From Cricetulus griseus (Eukaryota > Chordata > Mammalia > Rodentia > Cricetidae), in the NCBI RefSeq assembly GCF_003668045.3, contig NC_048595.1, positions 415,936,730 through 416,000,729 on the forward strand: a DNA stretch of 64,000 nt, in the 5' to 3' direction. Shown here piece after piece: positions 1-12,944 of this stretch. Numbering within the stretch: the first letter of the stretch is position 1; every line of letters begins with the position of its first letter. A program made the position numbers and the translations under genes. The notes beneath the pieces are model-generated. The model made no database searches. It saw only the letters and a list, made by a program, of their open reading frames with translations, and was not told the DNA's origin.

Positions 1-1211
1 AATAGTGTAACATAAATACTTTGGTGTAAAACCCAAACCTTATTTAAGTCTGTACTTAAAATAGATTCAGGGATACCTGAGACTGGGGTACACAGATTGA
101 AGACATTGGTTTAATATTACAATGTGTCTGACTTCTTCAGGTCCAACCACTCACTATTCATGAGTCATTAATGACTTCCATGGGGGTTTTCCTCTTAATT
201 AAGTCTTACACTCGTTAAGTAAAAAATATTCTCCAAGTCTACTTTCCTACCATTTGATAACCCTTGTCCCATCTTTTTCCCCCCATTTGTATACCAATAT
301 TTCCTTTCTTTCCTTTGATTTGTGTGAATCTGATGGAGCATATGAATGGAGGAAAACTAATGTAGGGGCTAGGAAATAAGTGATCCAAATGATGAACAAC
401 TTAAATATGTGTAACATTACAACATGAGCAGTGAGAATAGAAGTAATTCTTCTATTCTTCTATGGACTGTAAGCAGGTAGGCAGGTAGCCAGAGAGGCAA
501 ACTGGGAACCAGATGGAGAGCTCAGGGTAATGAGAACATCGGGGGAAATGACTATGGTGGTGAAGAGGCAGAGATGGCATATGCCTCAGGTTCAGAAGCA
601 GCAGTACCATAGATAGGGCTGCTTGTACATCTGTCAGCCACTGACAACTAGAGACACAACTTCAGTTCATGGGTTAGTGTTCTATGTGCTCCATGACCAT
701 AGTGATTGACATTTGTGATGACACTTTTGCTGATTCATCTCAGGCGTAGCAAATTTGCTTGCCTTGTATATCTTGTAATGTTATATGAATGTTTGAACAT
801 GACTCTTTAGCTGGAGGAAGTACTCTCATGTATTTGAAATCTCAGGTATGTTATTGTATAGCTCTATGGAAATTTCAGGAAACCCTAGGGCACAAAGGTA
901 GCATCATCTCTGTCTCTCTCAGTACAGGATGGGGATTTATTTTCTTTTTCTTTCCTTTTTGTCTTATTTTCCTCACCTTGACTAGTTGTTACTGCTTACT
1001 GACCTTCTTACAGGCAATATTCTCATGACTTGACAGCCTTCAACATCCTCTGTTGACTGTCAAACAGGAGGAGAACACCAACTCTCCTTGGTTTCTCTCT
1101 GTCAGCCAGTAAGTTCTTGGTTACCTTGGGAATATATGTGTTCCTGATTAACTGTACTAATTTTTAATTTTTACTATGTCATGTAATATGTACATTTGCA
1201 CATGAATCTGC
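1..1211. other. Unique AT-rich DNA, no feature recognised
   Basis: No repeat family, exon or RNA gene is recognised here. Open frames are short and have no family motif. Confidence 0.5.
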
Positions 1212-1335
1212 ATAGATGAATATAGATGAATTAGACACTATGATACATATGTACATATATATGTACATACATATATATACATATATATGTATATATATAT
1301 ATACACATACATATTTGTGTGTGTGTATGTGTATA
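1212..1335. repeat. Degenerate AT-rich simple repeat
   Basis: It starts with an exact tandem pair ATAGATGAAT (1212-1231), then at 1244-1335 runs of ATAC, ATGTACAT and TATA units pass into GTGTGT. The TACATATATATGTA-type units are self-complementary, so the tract could form hairpins. It is a low-complexity tract with no coding content. Confidence 0.85.
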
Positions 1336-2186
1336 CCATTTGACTTTTAATGATGATTACTCATGGTGTGTTCATTTAAACAGCGTCTGTAAAGTCCTTA
1401 CTCTGATTAAGAAATTTTGGTTGGGTGTATATCCATGAATAAAATACATATTGGAAAATTTCTTTGATCCAGTGGAGAGACTATAGTTAATTAACTGATA
1501 AAGTTTATAAACAGCTTTAAAATGGAGTTACATCTTATACTGTTGATCTCTATTCTTAATATCGGGCTTTATTTTTAAAGGCATGCTTCTAGTGAAACTT
1601 CTGAAAAGCACATCTTATGGATTTCTTTAGTTGAAGGTAGTCTGTTACAGTAGTTATAATGGATCAATTATTTCCTAGCAAGCAAAGCTAATGGAGAATA
1701 TATGTAGACTGAGGGATGTTTTCAAAGCCTAGTGGATTAGCAAACAGTTGAGGAATTAAGGCCAAATGCCTTCAAATGCTCATCTGTTCATATTTTAAAT
1801 TAAAGCTCTTATTTGAAAAGAGAGAAATATGAGTGATGAAAATCTTTGATCATCTTATTAGTAGATATCTTTAAAGTGTAAATTAACTGCTAATTTAATT
1901 CACTGTAATGCTGTGTGAAATAATGTGTTTTTACTTAAAAACTTGTAATTTTGATAAAAAATATGCAGAGTTGTAATGACATCTAACCTTCTGGTTACTT
2001 CATTTTTCCTTTTTCATATGGTTACTGCATGTTAGCAAACTTAATTCACTGAAGTATTTGACTCATTATTTTCAATTACACTGGAATAATAACTGAAGAA
2101 CCCCAGGTGGTGTTTTGTCTTTTTATTTTAATATGCTTCCAAAATAGGTAAAATTCTCACCTTTTCATAGGGAGTAGTTAGATGGA
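1336..2186. other. Unique AT-rich DNA, nothing recognised
   Basis: AT-rich noncoding sequence with no recognisable repeat or gene, ending at the LTR target site. Confidence 0.5.
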
Positions 2187-2192
2187 ATAAGT

Positions 2193-2596
2193 TGATGGGG
2201 GCGGATATCCTTCTGTATGCTGTGAATATATGTTTCTCTTATTGGTTGATGAATAAAGCTGTTTCAGCCAATGGAAAGGCAGGACATAGCCAGGCAGGAA
2301 GTATTGTCAGGGCTACCAGACTAGGAGAAAGCAGGGAAGAGGAAGACAGAGAGTGGGTTGCCAGCGAGACACCATACAATGTAGCTTCTGGGGGAGCAGG
2401 AGGTCTGGGCATCACTGGTAGGCCAAGACCTTGTGTAAATACATAGATTAATGGAAATGGGTTAATAATTAAGAGAGAGTTAGCCAATAAGAAGCCTGAA
2501 CTATTGGCCAAATAGTTTATAATTAATAGTAGCCTCTGCTTGTTTATTTGGGACTAAGGATGGCGGGACCAGGTAAGACAGAAACTTCTGCCCACA
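2193..2596 (+). mobile_element. Solo LTR of an endogenous retrovirus, mys-like
   Basis: A 404-bp unit begins TGATGGGG and ends CCCACA, the TG...CA ends of a retroviral LTR. It is flanked by an exact 6-bp direct repeat ATAAGT at 2187-2192 and 2597-2602, the duplication length usual for class II (ERVK-like) elements. Inside are AATAAA (2252-2257), a CCAAT box (2268-2272) and the wording TTAATAATTAAGAGAGAGTT and GGCCAAATAG, which resembles mys-type LTRs known from cricetid rodents. No internal retroviral sequence lies next to it, so it is a solo LTR left by LTR-LTR recombination. The open frames crossing it on both strands are incidental. TG/CA ends and target duplication are seen directly. The family name is from memory and less certain. 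Confidence 0.8.
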
Positions 2597-2602
2597 ATAA
2601 GT

Positions 2603-4532
2603 AGTCACTTGAATTTTTCTTGTTTATATAAAAACAGGTAACAAGAATATTTAAAAATGATTCTTTAATTGTAAATAAATCCAAAAATGTTGAATCTACT
2701 CATATTCTCCTTTTCTGTTCCCTTTGGAAATTTTCAAACACAATGTATATTTATTAAATATTGCCTCTAAAGGTTTCTTTGTTTGAGTTTTTTGTTTTTC
2801 CGGTCAGTTTGTATCATTATCAGTGCTGTCTGTACAGGAATTTATAAAGGTCATTTCTGTTGTTTGGAATTAGATTAATTGATATTTGGCTTAATTTTAC
2901 TAATTTAACGTCAACACATGTTGTTTCCTTACAATTTTAAACTTATGTCAACACCACCAACAATAAAAATTCCTGCATTAGTTTTTTGTGAGCTGGTTAG
3001 TAGGAAGGGACATACATAGTCCATTGTCATATGGGTATTCCTAATGTGCTTGCCAGTCCTTGCCAATTCTAATAGGTGTTTTTCATATTCATGCCTATAA
3101 GGTGATTTTCTTTGCATTTGGTCTGTAAAAATTTGCATACCATATCGTATGCCTCTTAAAAGTTAAATGTCCCACAGTAAAATAGTGGAATGAAGATGAA
3201 AACTATATATTCATATTTTAATGGTGATTCATTATAAACCAATCAGAAAAAGGCTCTCACTAAGCAACTTGCATTAAAATATGGAAAATGAATCAGGCAG
3301 TTCATGACTGCAAGAGAAAAATATGAATTGGTGTCTGTGTGTTCTTAGTATGTGTCTGATGTAGAACAAAAGCAGATGTAAAACTTGAAACTGGAAAAAA
3401 AATTGTCTGGTAATCTTGATCAGACAAGGATGTCAACAGACAATAGGTCAGAAACATAGTCTGGGACCAAGTCAACAGCAAGCAATCAGTGAATTTTAGT
3501 CAGACCTGTTAGATCACTTTGCTTATGTTGGTTTGCCTCCACAGATGCCAAATAACAGTGGCTGGAATAAGATGCAACCTTTGCTTTTATATAATATAGA
3601 AGTCTGAGCAGAAGATAGTATTGTAAGTGGAAACTAGCACCCTAATTTTGGATATCTTTTTTATTATTATGTATTAGTAGTAATTCCTAACCATATCCAT
3701 GTTTGGAATATATCAAAGTATGTTCTTGGTTCTCTGCCTTGCTTGAGTTCTACAGTATGCCACACCAGGCATAGTTGACTCAGAATCAGCAGCCATCACT
3801 CTGCCTAAAATTATGTAGCTTCAAGGGAGGCTATGTGCCACAGTCTGGTCTGTATTAGCCCCCACACTGCAAGGGCATCTATACTGGACTGATGTCTTTG
3901 GGGCTGCGATCAGAACCAGCTGAACAGCCCAATCTGACCCTGAGTGGAGGAGTGTGGACACAGGGAAGCTAACTATCCAGTGTTGCTAAGCACCAGACAG
4001 AGACATCTGGTCAAGAGCAGGAAGGCTACCCTTAAATATTGAAGGCCATGGTTTATTGAAGCATCCTCTTAAGTAACCATCCAAAAGTGGGGGTAATGGC
4101 AGAAGGCATCTATTATCATGTATAAAAGGGTTGATATCAAATATTTCCCTTAATCCTAGAGACACTTCTTTATAGTACATACTCAAGCCCTCAGGTGCTC
4201 CATACCAGCAGGTCTCACTAGCCCTCAGGGTAAACTCATCCTGGCCCATTCTTTTGTTATACAGGAGTCATTCCCCCACCAAGGCCAGGCATGCAGCAGT
4301 AAACATCCAATATCTAAAAGACAATAGAAGTTCTGAGCTCTTAGAACTCATGGCTGGGTAGAACATATTTCCAAAATATTACTTGGGCCCTGACAGCAAT
4401 GAAAGGAAAGATAGTTCCTGACTTCAGTCCAATACACAGCTAAAACTTCATTGATTTTTATTAGTACTAAACTTGAGTAGAAACTGGGAACATAATGATT
4501 TCTGCTTATAATGAAACTTTGACACACCTTTA
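2603..4532. other. Mostly unique DNA, possible old retroelement at about 3740-4290
   Basis: 2603-3740 is AT-rich with nothing recognised. 3740-4290 is less AT-rich. Read on the minus strand it carries a short open frame, then AATAAA and a CTGATCGCAGCCCCAAAGA-like stretch that hint at a decayed LTR or retrocopy. No ends or target duplication could be fixed, so it is left unnamed. Confidence 0.3.
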
Positions 4533-4850
4533 CAGTTTGGATATTGAATATCTCCCAAACATCCATGTGTTAAAGCCATGGTTCCCATAATGGAGCTTTC
4601 TGGCATTAGTAGAAACTTCAAGGACAAGGTCTTAGGTCAATGGAGACTGTGAGCCTCAGTCTTCTCTCTTGATTTTTGCCTCATGAGATGAGCATTTTTG
4701 TTGTACCACACAATTTTGCCACAGTGCACCATTATCACCAAAAAGGAACCACCCAGCTTTGTTTGGTCTGGGACCTCTACAAGCATAAGCCGAAATGAAC
4801 TATTTCTCTGCATAAGTATCCCAGATATTTTATTAGAGTGACAAATATTG
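4533..4850 (+). repeat. Old interspersed repeat, LTR/MaLR-like, family unnamed
   Basis: The start (TTTGGATAT..., then CATGTGTTAAAG) and the end (GCCGAAATGAACTATTTCTC...CCAGATATTTTATTAGAGTGAC) match a widespread mammalian repeat whose copies read like CATGTGTTGGAGGCTTGGTC at the start and CAAAATAAACCTTTTCTC...CAGGTATTTTGTTACAGTGA at the end. A second copy in the opposite orientation is at 31314-31730. Many substitutions suggest an old insertion. I recognise the wording but do not trust a family name. Confidence 0.55.
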
Positions 4851-7800
4851 TGATTAATAGTAAAAAAATTATTTAGGATAAACCAATAGCAAAGAGAAGG
4901 CAGTGATGGAACATGAAAATAGTATACATTTAGAAATGCCTATAGGAGGCACATATTAAATAAAGCTTGTAAGATTCAGACAGTATCTTCAAGGGAGTTA
5001 AGATGGAGGAGTTGTTCCACAGACTGGAAGAGCTCCTTTAGAGGATGACTCTCCTCATTATTGTCTTATAGAAAAATATAGTATCTTTTAGATCTGGTTA
5101 GAAAGTTACATTTTCCTCAAAATGTGAGTCAAATTTAACATAAACCCAAGTTGACTGTAGAGTAATACCTCTCATTTACAATTCTATCCCTGATGTGATG
5201 CTATAGAATATTTTTGTTGGTGTCAAAACTAATTTTCATAGAAATTCATTCTAATACTTAAAAACATACAAATAAGAAATTTGTTAAAATTGACAAGCAC
5301 ATGTTGACAACAGCAGTGTTTAGGCTGTTTGTAGTAAAATGAATAGCATTATATTAACTCTACATTATTTGTTGGTCCTTGTTGGATTCTCATTATAGTT
5401 GAACCTTTGGTTTCAGCTGTTATTCATGGAGACTTTGTGTTATATGTGAGTCTCCTCTTTATCTACTCCATTTCCAGTTTCATAGCAACTACTTCTGTAT
5501 TCAGTAGCTGCAAACTGTAAGGAACCACACTGACATTTCTCCTGTCTTATACAAGCACTCAATGAACAAGTAATTCATTTGTTCTATGTCTATTAGCATT
5601 TAAATCCTAGGGCATTAGCTCAAATGGAAGAAACAGATATTTCCAGCATCATTATTTTCTCAATTTTATAAACTAAGTAGATTTAAATAAGCTTTTCATT
5701 TAATGAAAAGTATTGGAACTTATAGACTGAATTACTTACTTGGTAGAAAGTTAATTCTTCTGCTTAGTTGGTCAAGACATTGTTTTATGAAGTGAAAATT
5801 GTCATGACTTTGTAATAGCACAAAATAAATTTTAAAAAATGTCTAATTTGCATCTTGGGAGTAATGTAATCTTGTCCTATCTGGCTGACAAATGTTTTCT
5901 CAGTGACAACTTCTTGTGTAATAGTGTTACTGAATTAGCTTGTCCTATAATTTAAACACAGGAGGACACTCCAATGTTTCCTGGAACAATCATGTTGGTG
6001 ATCATGCCCTCCAAGGACATTTTTCTCTATGTGTAGGCAGCATTGTTGGCATCCCATGTCTATGCTGCTTGACAAACAAGAAGTCCAAAGCACTGCATGG
6101 TGATAAATGCTTTCATGTACTAGTCAGGTATTGAGATCCCCTTCCTTTGCAATCTTTTTCATTTATCTATTCCAAATGGTATGATTTTCGGTCTTCACTA
6201 GTAAGGATGAGGAAATAGCAAGGCTTCCATGAATGCTGAAAACGTCACATCAACAAGTTTCCTATGTGTTGATTATGTGAGGCTCAGTGGAGCAGCCTCT
6301 GAATGTGGATAGGGAACTGCCCAGCTGCCTCTTAGTTACTTGGGAATATACAGACTCTCTGAAGTCCATATCCTCTGCTTCTGTCTCTTCTTTTTGGATG
6401 ACATAGTGGGTCAAGGAGAGCCCTTGAGAGTTAGCACTGAAGAAGGGAGATCTTTTCATCATAACGGGGTGATTGGAATATGATTTTTATTGTTTGAAGT
6501 TTTGACATTTTACTTATCTCTATGAAATGATTGGTTGGTATTTTCACATAACCATTTGGCCACTTCTTAGTATGAAAGGACATATTCCCTCTATCAGCTG
6601 TCTTAATTTTCTTGAAAGAATTATTAGTTATAATAATAAAACAAAACCTTTTGGAGCATTTTCTTAGAGGAATCTAGGCAAATTCATTTTAAGGTAACTC
6701 AGCTGATGATAATTATTTGCTTTGTTTATAAATTTTTTATTAAATTGAGGACAATGCATTTGTGAAGGATTTATAGTTTGGTCTGAATCAAACATCATCC
6801 TTTTTATCCATGATTGTCACATTTTGTATGATTTTGTAGTTTTGTGGGGAAAAACTAGATTTAGTTATGTTGTTGAGTAAACTGAAAAATTTGGCATGTA
6901 TATTCATGCATTTTAAGTTTTCTAAAAGACAAACAAATATTTTGCTATTTAGCTTGATGGATTTTTTTCATCATCTACTGTACCAATCAGAAGACAACAA
7001 ATTCTTACCACTGAATGTTTTGAAGAGTCTTCCTTTGTGCGAAGTTTAGCTTTTACATAGAAATGCTGTTTGAAGCTACCATGTTGTACTAAGGGAAATA
7101 TACATGATCTCAATTTTAGTAATATCAGTGGTGTCAGAGAATAAGCCATGGTGAAGAGGGTCCCATGAAAAGCCACTCTCTGAAAGCAGTGAGAGAGAGG
7201 CCAGTAGGGAGAGTAATCCATGGAAGAAAACGGTAACAGTGACCACAAACTAAATTGACTAGCCAGAAATTTTTGAAGGAGTCTAGCATACCATGATTGA
7301 CATGTTGATGTAATGTAATTACTAATGTGACCTGAAAATAAATTCCAAATTTCTTCAGGCAAGAAAATAGTGATTTTTTTTCCTATGCAAGAAACAAATT
7401 TGCTGATATTGAGTTCTTATGTGCCTTCTGGGCACAAAACAAGAACATGAAAAATGTTGTTCAGAAAATTACCAACCTTATGGCTAACACTTTCCTTAAT
7501 ACTAGTCTCATTATTTTCTGCTCCTGGTGAGAAACTGCTATGTGTTACTTTCCTTGGAATCTGTGGCATTGCCTTTGATATTCCAAAAAACGTTTTCATT
7601 ATACCCGTTACCATTGTCCTTAAAAAAGCTGTAGTTGTTTTTATTACAGAAAACTTGATTGGCAATCATTCATATTTTTCAAGTATTGTTGCTAATCGAA
7701 ATCCTAATATTTAGATTCTTTTCATCTCTTTTGCATTTCAGTTCGCCTTTTCCTTAGAAGATACTGGCAAGTAATTAATACAATGTTTTAAAAACACAAT

Positions 7801-9981
7801 TGTTTCTAAATGTTATGGCTGATTCATACTGAAGTCTTTTATGGACTCCTTGCCCCTCATGGAGCAATCGTCAGTAATGTATTCACAGCAAGAATGTACT
7901 TTAGAATTAATTATTTGTGTCATTCATCCAGGTATTCCCTAACTATAAATTATTGCTTTCTTCGTCAGTATAAATTTGGTTTTCACTGTTTGGGGTGACC
8001 TCTGTCATCACTGAATAGTGAAATTTTCCTTCCAGGAATCCCTTCTGATTGTCTACAACATTTGGGGTTGCATAATAGGCATGCAGCGTATCTCATCGAG
8101 GTGGTCCTTAGATAGTCAGGTTGTTAATTATTTATGAATTGTGTGGAACTGGGATAGGAGAAGATACAAATTAACAGAAAATGCCGTCCAAGTTTCAAAT
8201 CATTCGTGATCCTATTGTGGAGACTAGATGTACTTGGAAGTCCATTTGTGTCTGAAGAAGTAACACAGGTCTTGAGTGCTGTGGGTGAGGAAGAGAATAG
8301 ACAGACGGTGGATGTGTGCTAGCCAAGAAGTCACAGAGCCTCACCAAGTGTATTTACAGTGACTAGATTCGGGCCTTCGAGGTGGGCAAGAAGAAATGGG
8401 AAGGAGGGGAATGGCAAGATGTCATGAATAATAAAGTATGAAACTCAATGTAGTCACAGGGATTTCTGTACTGAATTACAGGGTAGAAGTTTTAAATTCT
8501 ACAGTTGATTGAATATAAGGGAAGGCAAAGAAATCTAGACTTTTTCCTGTTAGAGTCTTCTGTCTTATGTTTAAATTATGGCAGTTTGAATATTTCAAAA
8601 AATTGCTTACTCAATAGAAAAGAGAAGTCTTTTAAGAAACAAGATGGGTAGTCTTGCAAACACAGTAAGGATATTACTTGGAGGACATGGCATCTTTGGA
8701 AACAGTGTGATTTTTCCATATCTGAAAAAAATAAATCACTGTGACCTGTGTGTATGTATGTATATGTAAGGCATATTTTTCTGATTATTTGTGATGAAAT
8801 AAACAGGATATATGGTTAAAATAAAGGACTAGAGTAAAGATAGTGTTATCATCTATTTAACCTACCAGCCTCTGGATCCCTTGATCATTTAAAGTCATAT
8901 GTGAGAACACCTTTAAATTTAAAGATTATCATCTGCATCTGCAATCATCAGATGACCTTTCCCTTAGTAATGCCACTTAGGTTAACACACACTACCATAG
9001 TTAGGATGGTAATGTCATTAGAATTTAGTTATTTTATGTGTTCCTGCAATATTAACTGGAACTTGGAGGGCCCTATTCACTTGATAGTAGTGAACTGTTG
9101 TCTTCCTCTATCAGGCTATCCTTGTGAGAATTTCATAGAAAGCCACCACAAGAAATGGCCTCATATCCAATTCTGTAAACTGTGTATAAGGTGACAGTGT
9201 TCCGAAGACAGTTTTGACACAGTTCCCCACTAATGTCACATAGCCATTGACATCTGGGATGTGACAGTAGCTGACAGACCATGTTGCATAACACAAATCA
9301 GGCATGGACTACCTGAGTTGGATGGAAATGTCATGCTGACTAGGAAGCTAAGAAGCAGAATATAGCAGTAGCAGTCTGTACAAAACTGGTAGCATTAATC
9401 CATAGAGAGATTTTTCAGGAGTTCCCCCCCTTCCCCACTTAGTGGATTTGCCCTACTATGCATGTAGGAAGATCTTTTCTGTCAACAGTAGCATCTCTCC
9501 GTAGAAGGGAAGAGATGTGCATGTTTATCCTCTTGTTTATGTTGCTAGTGACAAAGATTTCAAACTATAGTTTATGATCTTTTGTTATGTAATTTTAATG
9601 AGAATGTAATCTTGAAGATAAAGATTGCTTAACTATCACTAACTAGCTCAGTATCCACTTAAAATATATTTTCAGTTCAGTTACTGACTCATTCCCATTC
9701 ATCCATGATGTCACATATTTTCAAGATGGCAGCTTAGATGCTGCAGTAGGGCTGTGGAGTAAAGGCTGATAAACTGATGGCCAATTCATTTGCTCCTCTT
9801 ATCTCATTGTCTCTCCTCTGGCTGCTAACCACTCTTGGAGAAAATTCACAAAGTAGGAATTTGGATGGCTCTTTCTCTTGTCTATTTTAGTGATGGTTTT
9901 AAAATATTACTTTCTTTTCTAAACTCAAATTTATTCTTACCCAATGAACTTTTAGTTGGTGGTCTTTTTTATCTACCTCAC
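4851..9981. other. Long unique AT-rich stretch
   Basis: No repeat or gene is recognised. It contains a near-perfect palindrome at 5692-5710 and the longest minus-strand open frame of the window that is not made of simple repeat (6949-7362, 137 codons). That frame has no recognisable domain, signal or family motif and is judged incidental. Confidence 0.45.
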
Positions 9982-10040
9982 AGAAGAACAAACAAATAAA
10001 CACAGACCAAAACAGCAACAACAACAAAACCAAAGCAAAG
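9982..10040 (+). repeat. A-rich (CAA)n low-complexity tract
   Basis: Runs of AACAAACAAATAAA and AACAGCAACAACAACAAAAC. It could be a decayed poly(A) tail of a retroelement, but no element body is recognised upstream. Confidence 0.6.
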
Positions 10041-12502
10041 ACCTAGTGCCTGAATAAATGTTCTCAGTCCCTCAGTCAGAGGCTAGAGTTGTTAATGGGT
10101 ACATAGAATGCTTGGAAATTCTGATACACAAGGCTCTTTTATCTCCACTTGGCTGTTTCAGCGTTATTTCTTCCCTTCCTCTATGACCTTTCAACTTTGT
10201 CTCTCCTGTCTGCTATCTCCAGTCTCCTCTGTGGAAACTCTTCTTAGTCCATAGGCATGATGCCTCTGCCATCTTGGTGGGGACTGAACCACATTTCCTC
10301 CAGGATTCACATTTGTAATCTTGCTAGGGAACTTTGTTGGTTTTACCCGCTGCTGGCAATGCATATTACTGAGCTTTGCAAAAGAGAACGCAACTATTCA
10401 TAAGGCACCAAGTTGAAGATGGGAAGAAAAACCTCAAACCATTTCAGGACAGGTTGAATATCGGGTTTGGTATATTGCTATACACAGAGCACTGCACTGC
10501 ACAACCCTCCTTCGAGAAGCTGTTTCTTTGAGTGGATGATAACACAGAGACCTAAAACTGGGCATCCTGAAGAGAGTAAGGAAGTTTGGAGCACTCAGTC
10601 CTGAATGAGACAACTTTACCAAATGCTCCTTTCAAGACTCAGGGATCTATACAGAAGCAGAGGTGGAAAGATGGAAAGAAATAAAGGTGGTGGGTGACTC
10701 CAATGAAACAACATCTTCCAGACACAACAGTAGTGATATATGTAAACTGGTAGAGACTATGACAGCATGCATAGGATCTACACAAGTTCAAACCAGACTT
10801 GGTCTCAGCACTGAATACGAGAGGTAGACACAAAGTCCCAGTCCTAACTTGGATGCTATTTGCCATTGATAACTGGGAAAGGGACGATCGATCAATTTTC
10901 TACAATAGAGTATCACTGAGGATATCAACCATTCTCTGGGTCTGGCTCCATGTGTTTTCACTGGCTATAGCCCAGGGCCAGCCTCTATTCTAAAAGCTGT
11001 TTAGATCTGCTTGCCACCTACAAACCAACAGCAGCACATTTTCTATCTCTGGATTTCTCTTCTGCCACCAGCACTTAGAATGTGTTTTGAAGGCACTGGT
11101 GTGATTAGATTAGGTTCAGCAAATACTCTGATCTAAGGTCACCTCTGACTATGACATCAAGTACTTATGGGAATGACATGTGTACAGGGTCTACTTTATT
11201 CAAATGGGGAATATGTAGCAGTGGACATTGTGAGGGTTATTGGCCCCCATGCCTAGCAACTTCTAATCTGCTTTCTTGGAGGAAGAAAGTGTTATAATGC
11301 TAAATGTATCTCATTTGAACCTTTCTAATCATAGAAAATGATGTCTTGCTCAAGAAAACAACTTGGTTTTCATGCTATTTCAGAAGAGAGGCATTTCCCT
11401 TAGGAAGGGGTCCTTAGTTGCATTTTGTAATCACAGAAACATCATTTTAGAAGGTTGTACCTGGTGCTCTTAAACTTAATAAAAACAATAATTATCTATA
11501 ATTTTAAGCCAGTTTCCTGAGTTTTACTTCTGTTTGCCATATTTTTTTTCAAAATATATATTATTTCATATTCATCTATAATATTACCTGTGACAACTTT
11601 CAATTATTTATTCCTTTTTCCAGCTCAACACAAGTAGCATAGCCCAAAAGGCATTTCCAACACTACTGGGTCCTGTGGCTCAGGAATTAAAGCAGAGTGC
11701 ATCAGGGTGTCTTGTCTGTCGCTGGATATCTGCAGCCTCTGCTGAGAGATGCCACTTCTTGGGCTGATGATAGCAGCTTAGACCTTGGATTCTCCACAGA
11801 CTTCTTTTCTGTCATGGCTATGTCTAGGCTGGGTGACTATAGGATGGGCTCAGCTGCTGCAGTCACCACTGTATCGATGCATGGTATGTCTTAGTCTTCC
11901 TTGTAGTTTGGTGACTTCAGGTTACTCTAATTTTATACCTGACAGCTTAAGACAACAGAAATATTGATCTCAAAATTTTATATCTAAAATGGAGCATGTC
12001 ACCAAACACGATTTTCCATGCTTGATAGTTGACATTTTATGTAACTGTCCTAAGTTTGAACAGATATGTTAAGTTACGGTTTTGTCTACAGAGGAAAAAG
12101 GCGACTTTTAAATCATGAAATTAAGACTCTTGGTTGGGTGGAAAATCATATTATCCATAGGTAAAGAGTATTTTTTTAAACTTCATTTCAAAATAATTGA
12201 CATATTTGAATAATGCATAGTTTGAGAAGATTGCAGTATAATTAAATATAGACAGATTTCTGTGTTGCTGTGTCATTGTTAATGAACCACTGGACATCTG
12301 AAGAGAAAGCAACAACTTGGGAGATAAGAAAAATTAGTAAGATGGTAATGGTATTTGTTAACTTTGCTTTTTGCTTTGATAAAATATCTGACATAAACAC
12401 GTTAAGGAAGCTGAGTTTGTCTCTGTTCAGTTTGGTGTACAGTACATCATAACACAAAAAGCATGGTGATAGGAACATGAATTAACAGGAGATGTTATGT
12501 CT
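10041..12502. other. Unique DNA, nothing recognised
   Basis: Mixed-composition noncoding sequence. Several short open frames overlap on both strands at 10434-10993 and 11697-11967, but none shows a domain, splice context or repeat identity. Confidence 0.45.
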
Positions 12503-12552
12503 AGAGACAGAAGCAGAGAGAGAGAGTATGAGAGAGAGACAGAGAGATAAGA
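12503..12552 (+). repeat. (GA)n-rich low-complexity tract
   Basis: Interrupted GAGAGA runs, including GCAGAGAGAGAGAG and GAGAGAGACAGAGAGA. Confidence 0.8.
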
Positions 12553-12559
12553 GGTAACT

Positions 12560-12746
12560 CTCCACTTGTTCATTCTGTTATTTAGTCAAGGCCCCAGACC
12601 AGGAACTGCTACTTTCCCAGACCCTGCTTGGCTCTTTCTACCTCCATGAAACCTCCCTGCAAAGGTCTTCCTAATACATGCCCAGAGCTCTGTTTCCTAG
12701 GTAAACCTACATCCCACCAAGTTGACAATGAAGGTTAACTACCACA
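12560..12746 (+). repeat. 3' end of an old rodent interspersed repeat
   Basis: The last ~90 bases (CATGCCCAGAG, then GTTTCCTAGGTAAACCTA, AAGTTGACAATG and TTAACTACCACA) match the end of a common rodent repeat that normally reads ATGCCCAGAGG...CTAGGTGATTCTAGATCC...CAAGTTGACAAT...TTAACCATCACA. The same end is found at 62201-62335. The upstream limit is approximate. Confidence 0.5.
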
Positions 12747-12809
12747 GTGAAATTTAAAAGGAGAGAAAGATAAATCAGATGTTATTACTTTCTTGTTTTT
12801 TTGCTTCCT

Positions 12810-12944
12810 GTTTTGAGCTAGGACCTCATGCAGCCTAGGCTGGACTCAAGCATTGCTGTTTAGAGAATGACCTTGAACTTCTGATCCCCTGACCTCTATT
12901 TCTCAAGTTCCAGGACCATTTGCATGCACTACCCTGCCAGGCTT
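12810..12944 (-). repeat. B1/B4-type SINE, minus strand
   Basis: Read on the plus strand it follows the reverse complement of a 7SL-derived monomer: TTTGAGCTAGGACCTCATG, CAGCCTAGGCTGGACTCAAG, AATGACCTTGAACTTCTGAT, then TGCATGCACTACCCTGCCAG. The GATGACCTTGAACTTCTGAT wording is typical of B4 and older B1 forms rather than young B1. It is diverged and has no clear A-tail or target duplication. Confidence 0.75.

Noticed and set aside
2192..2511. Open frames on both strands at 2.2-2.5 kb
   Set aside because: They lie inside the solo LTR, which does not code for protein.
6949..7362. 137-codon minus frame, the longest not made of simple repeat
   Set aside because: No family motif, signal or domain is recognisable, and a frame of this length is expected by chance in 64 kb.
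11673..11705. tRNA-head-like TGGCTCAGGAATTAAAGC
   Set aside because: No B-box or SINE body follows.
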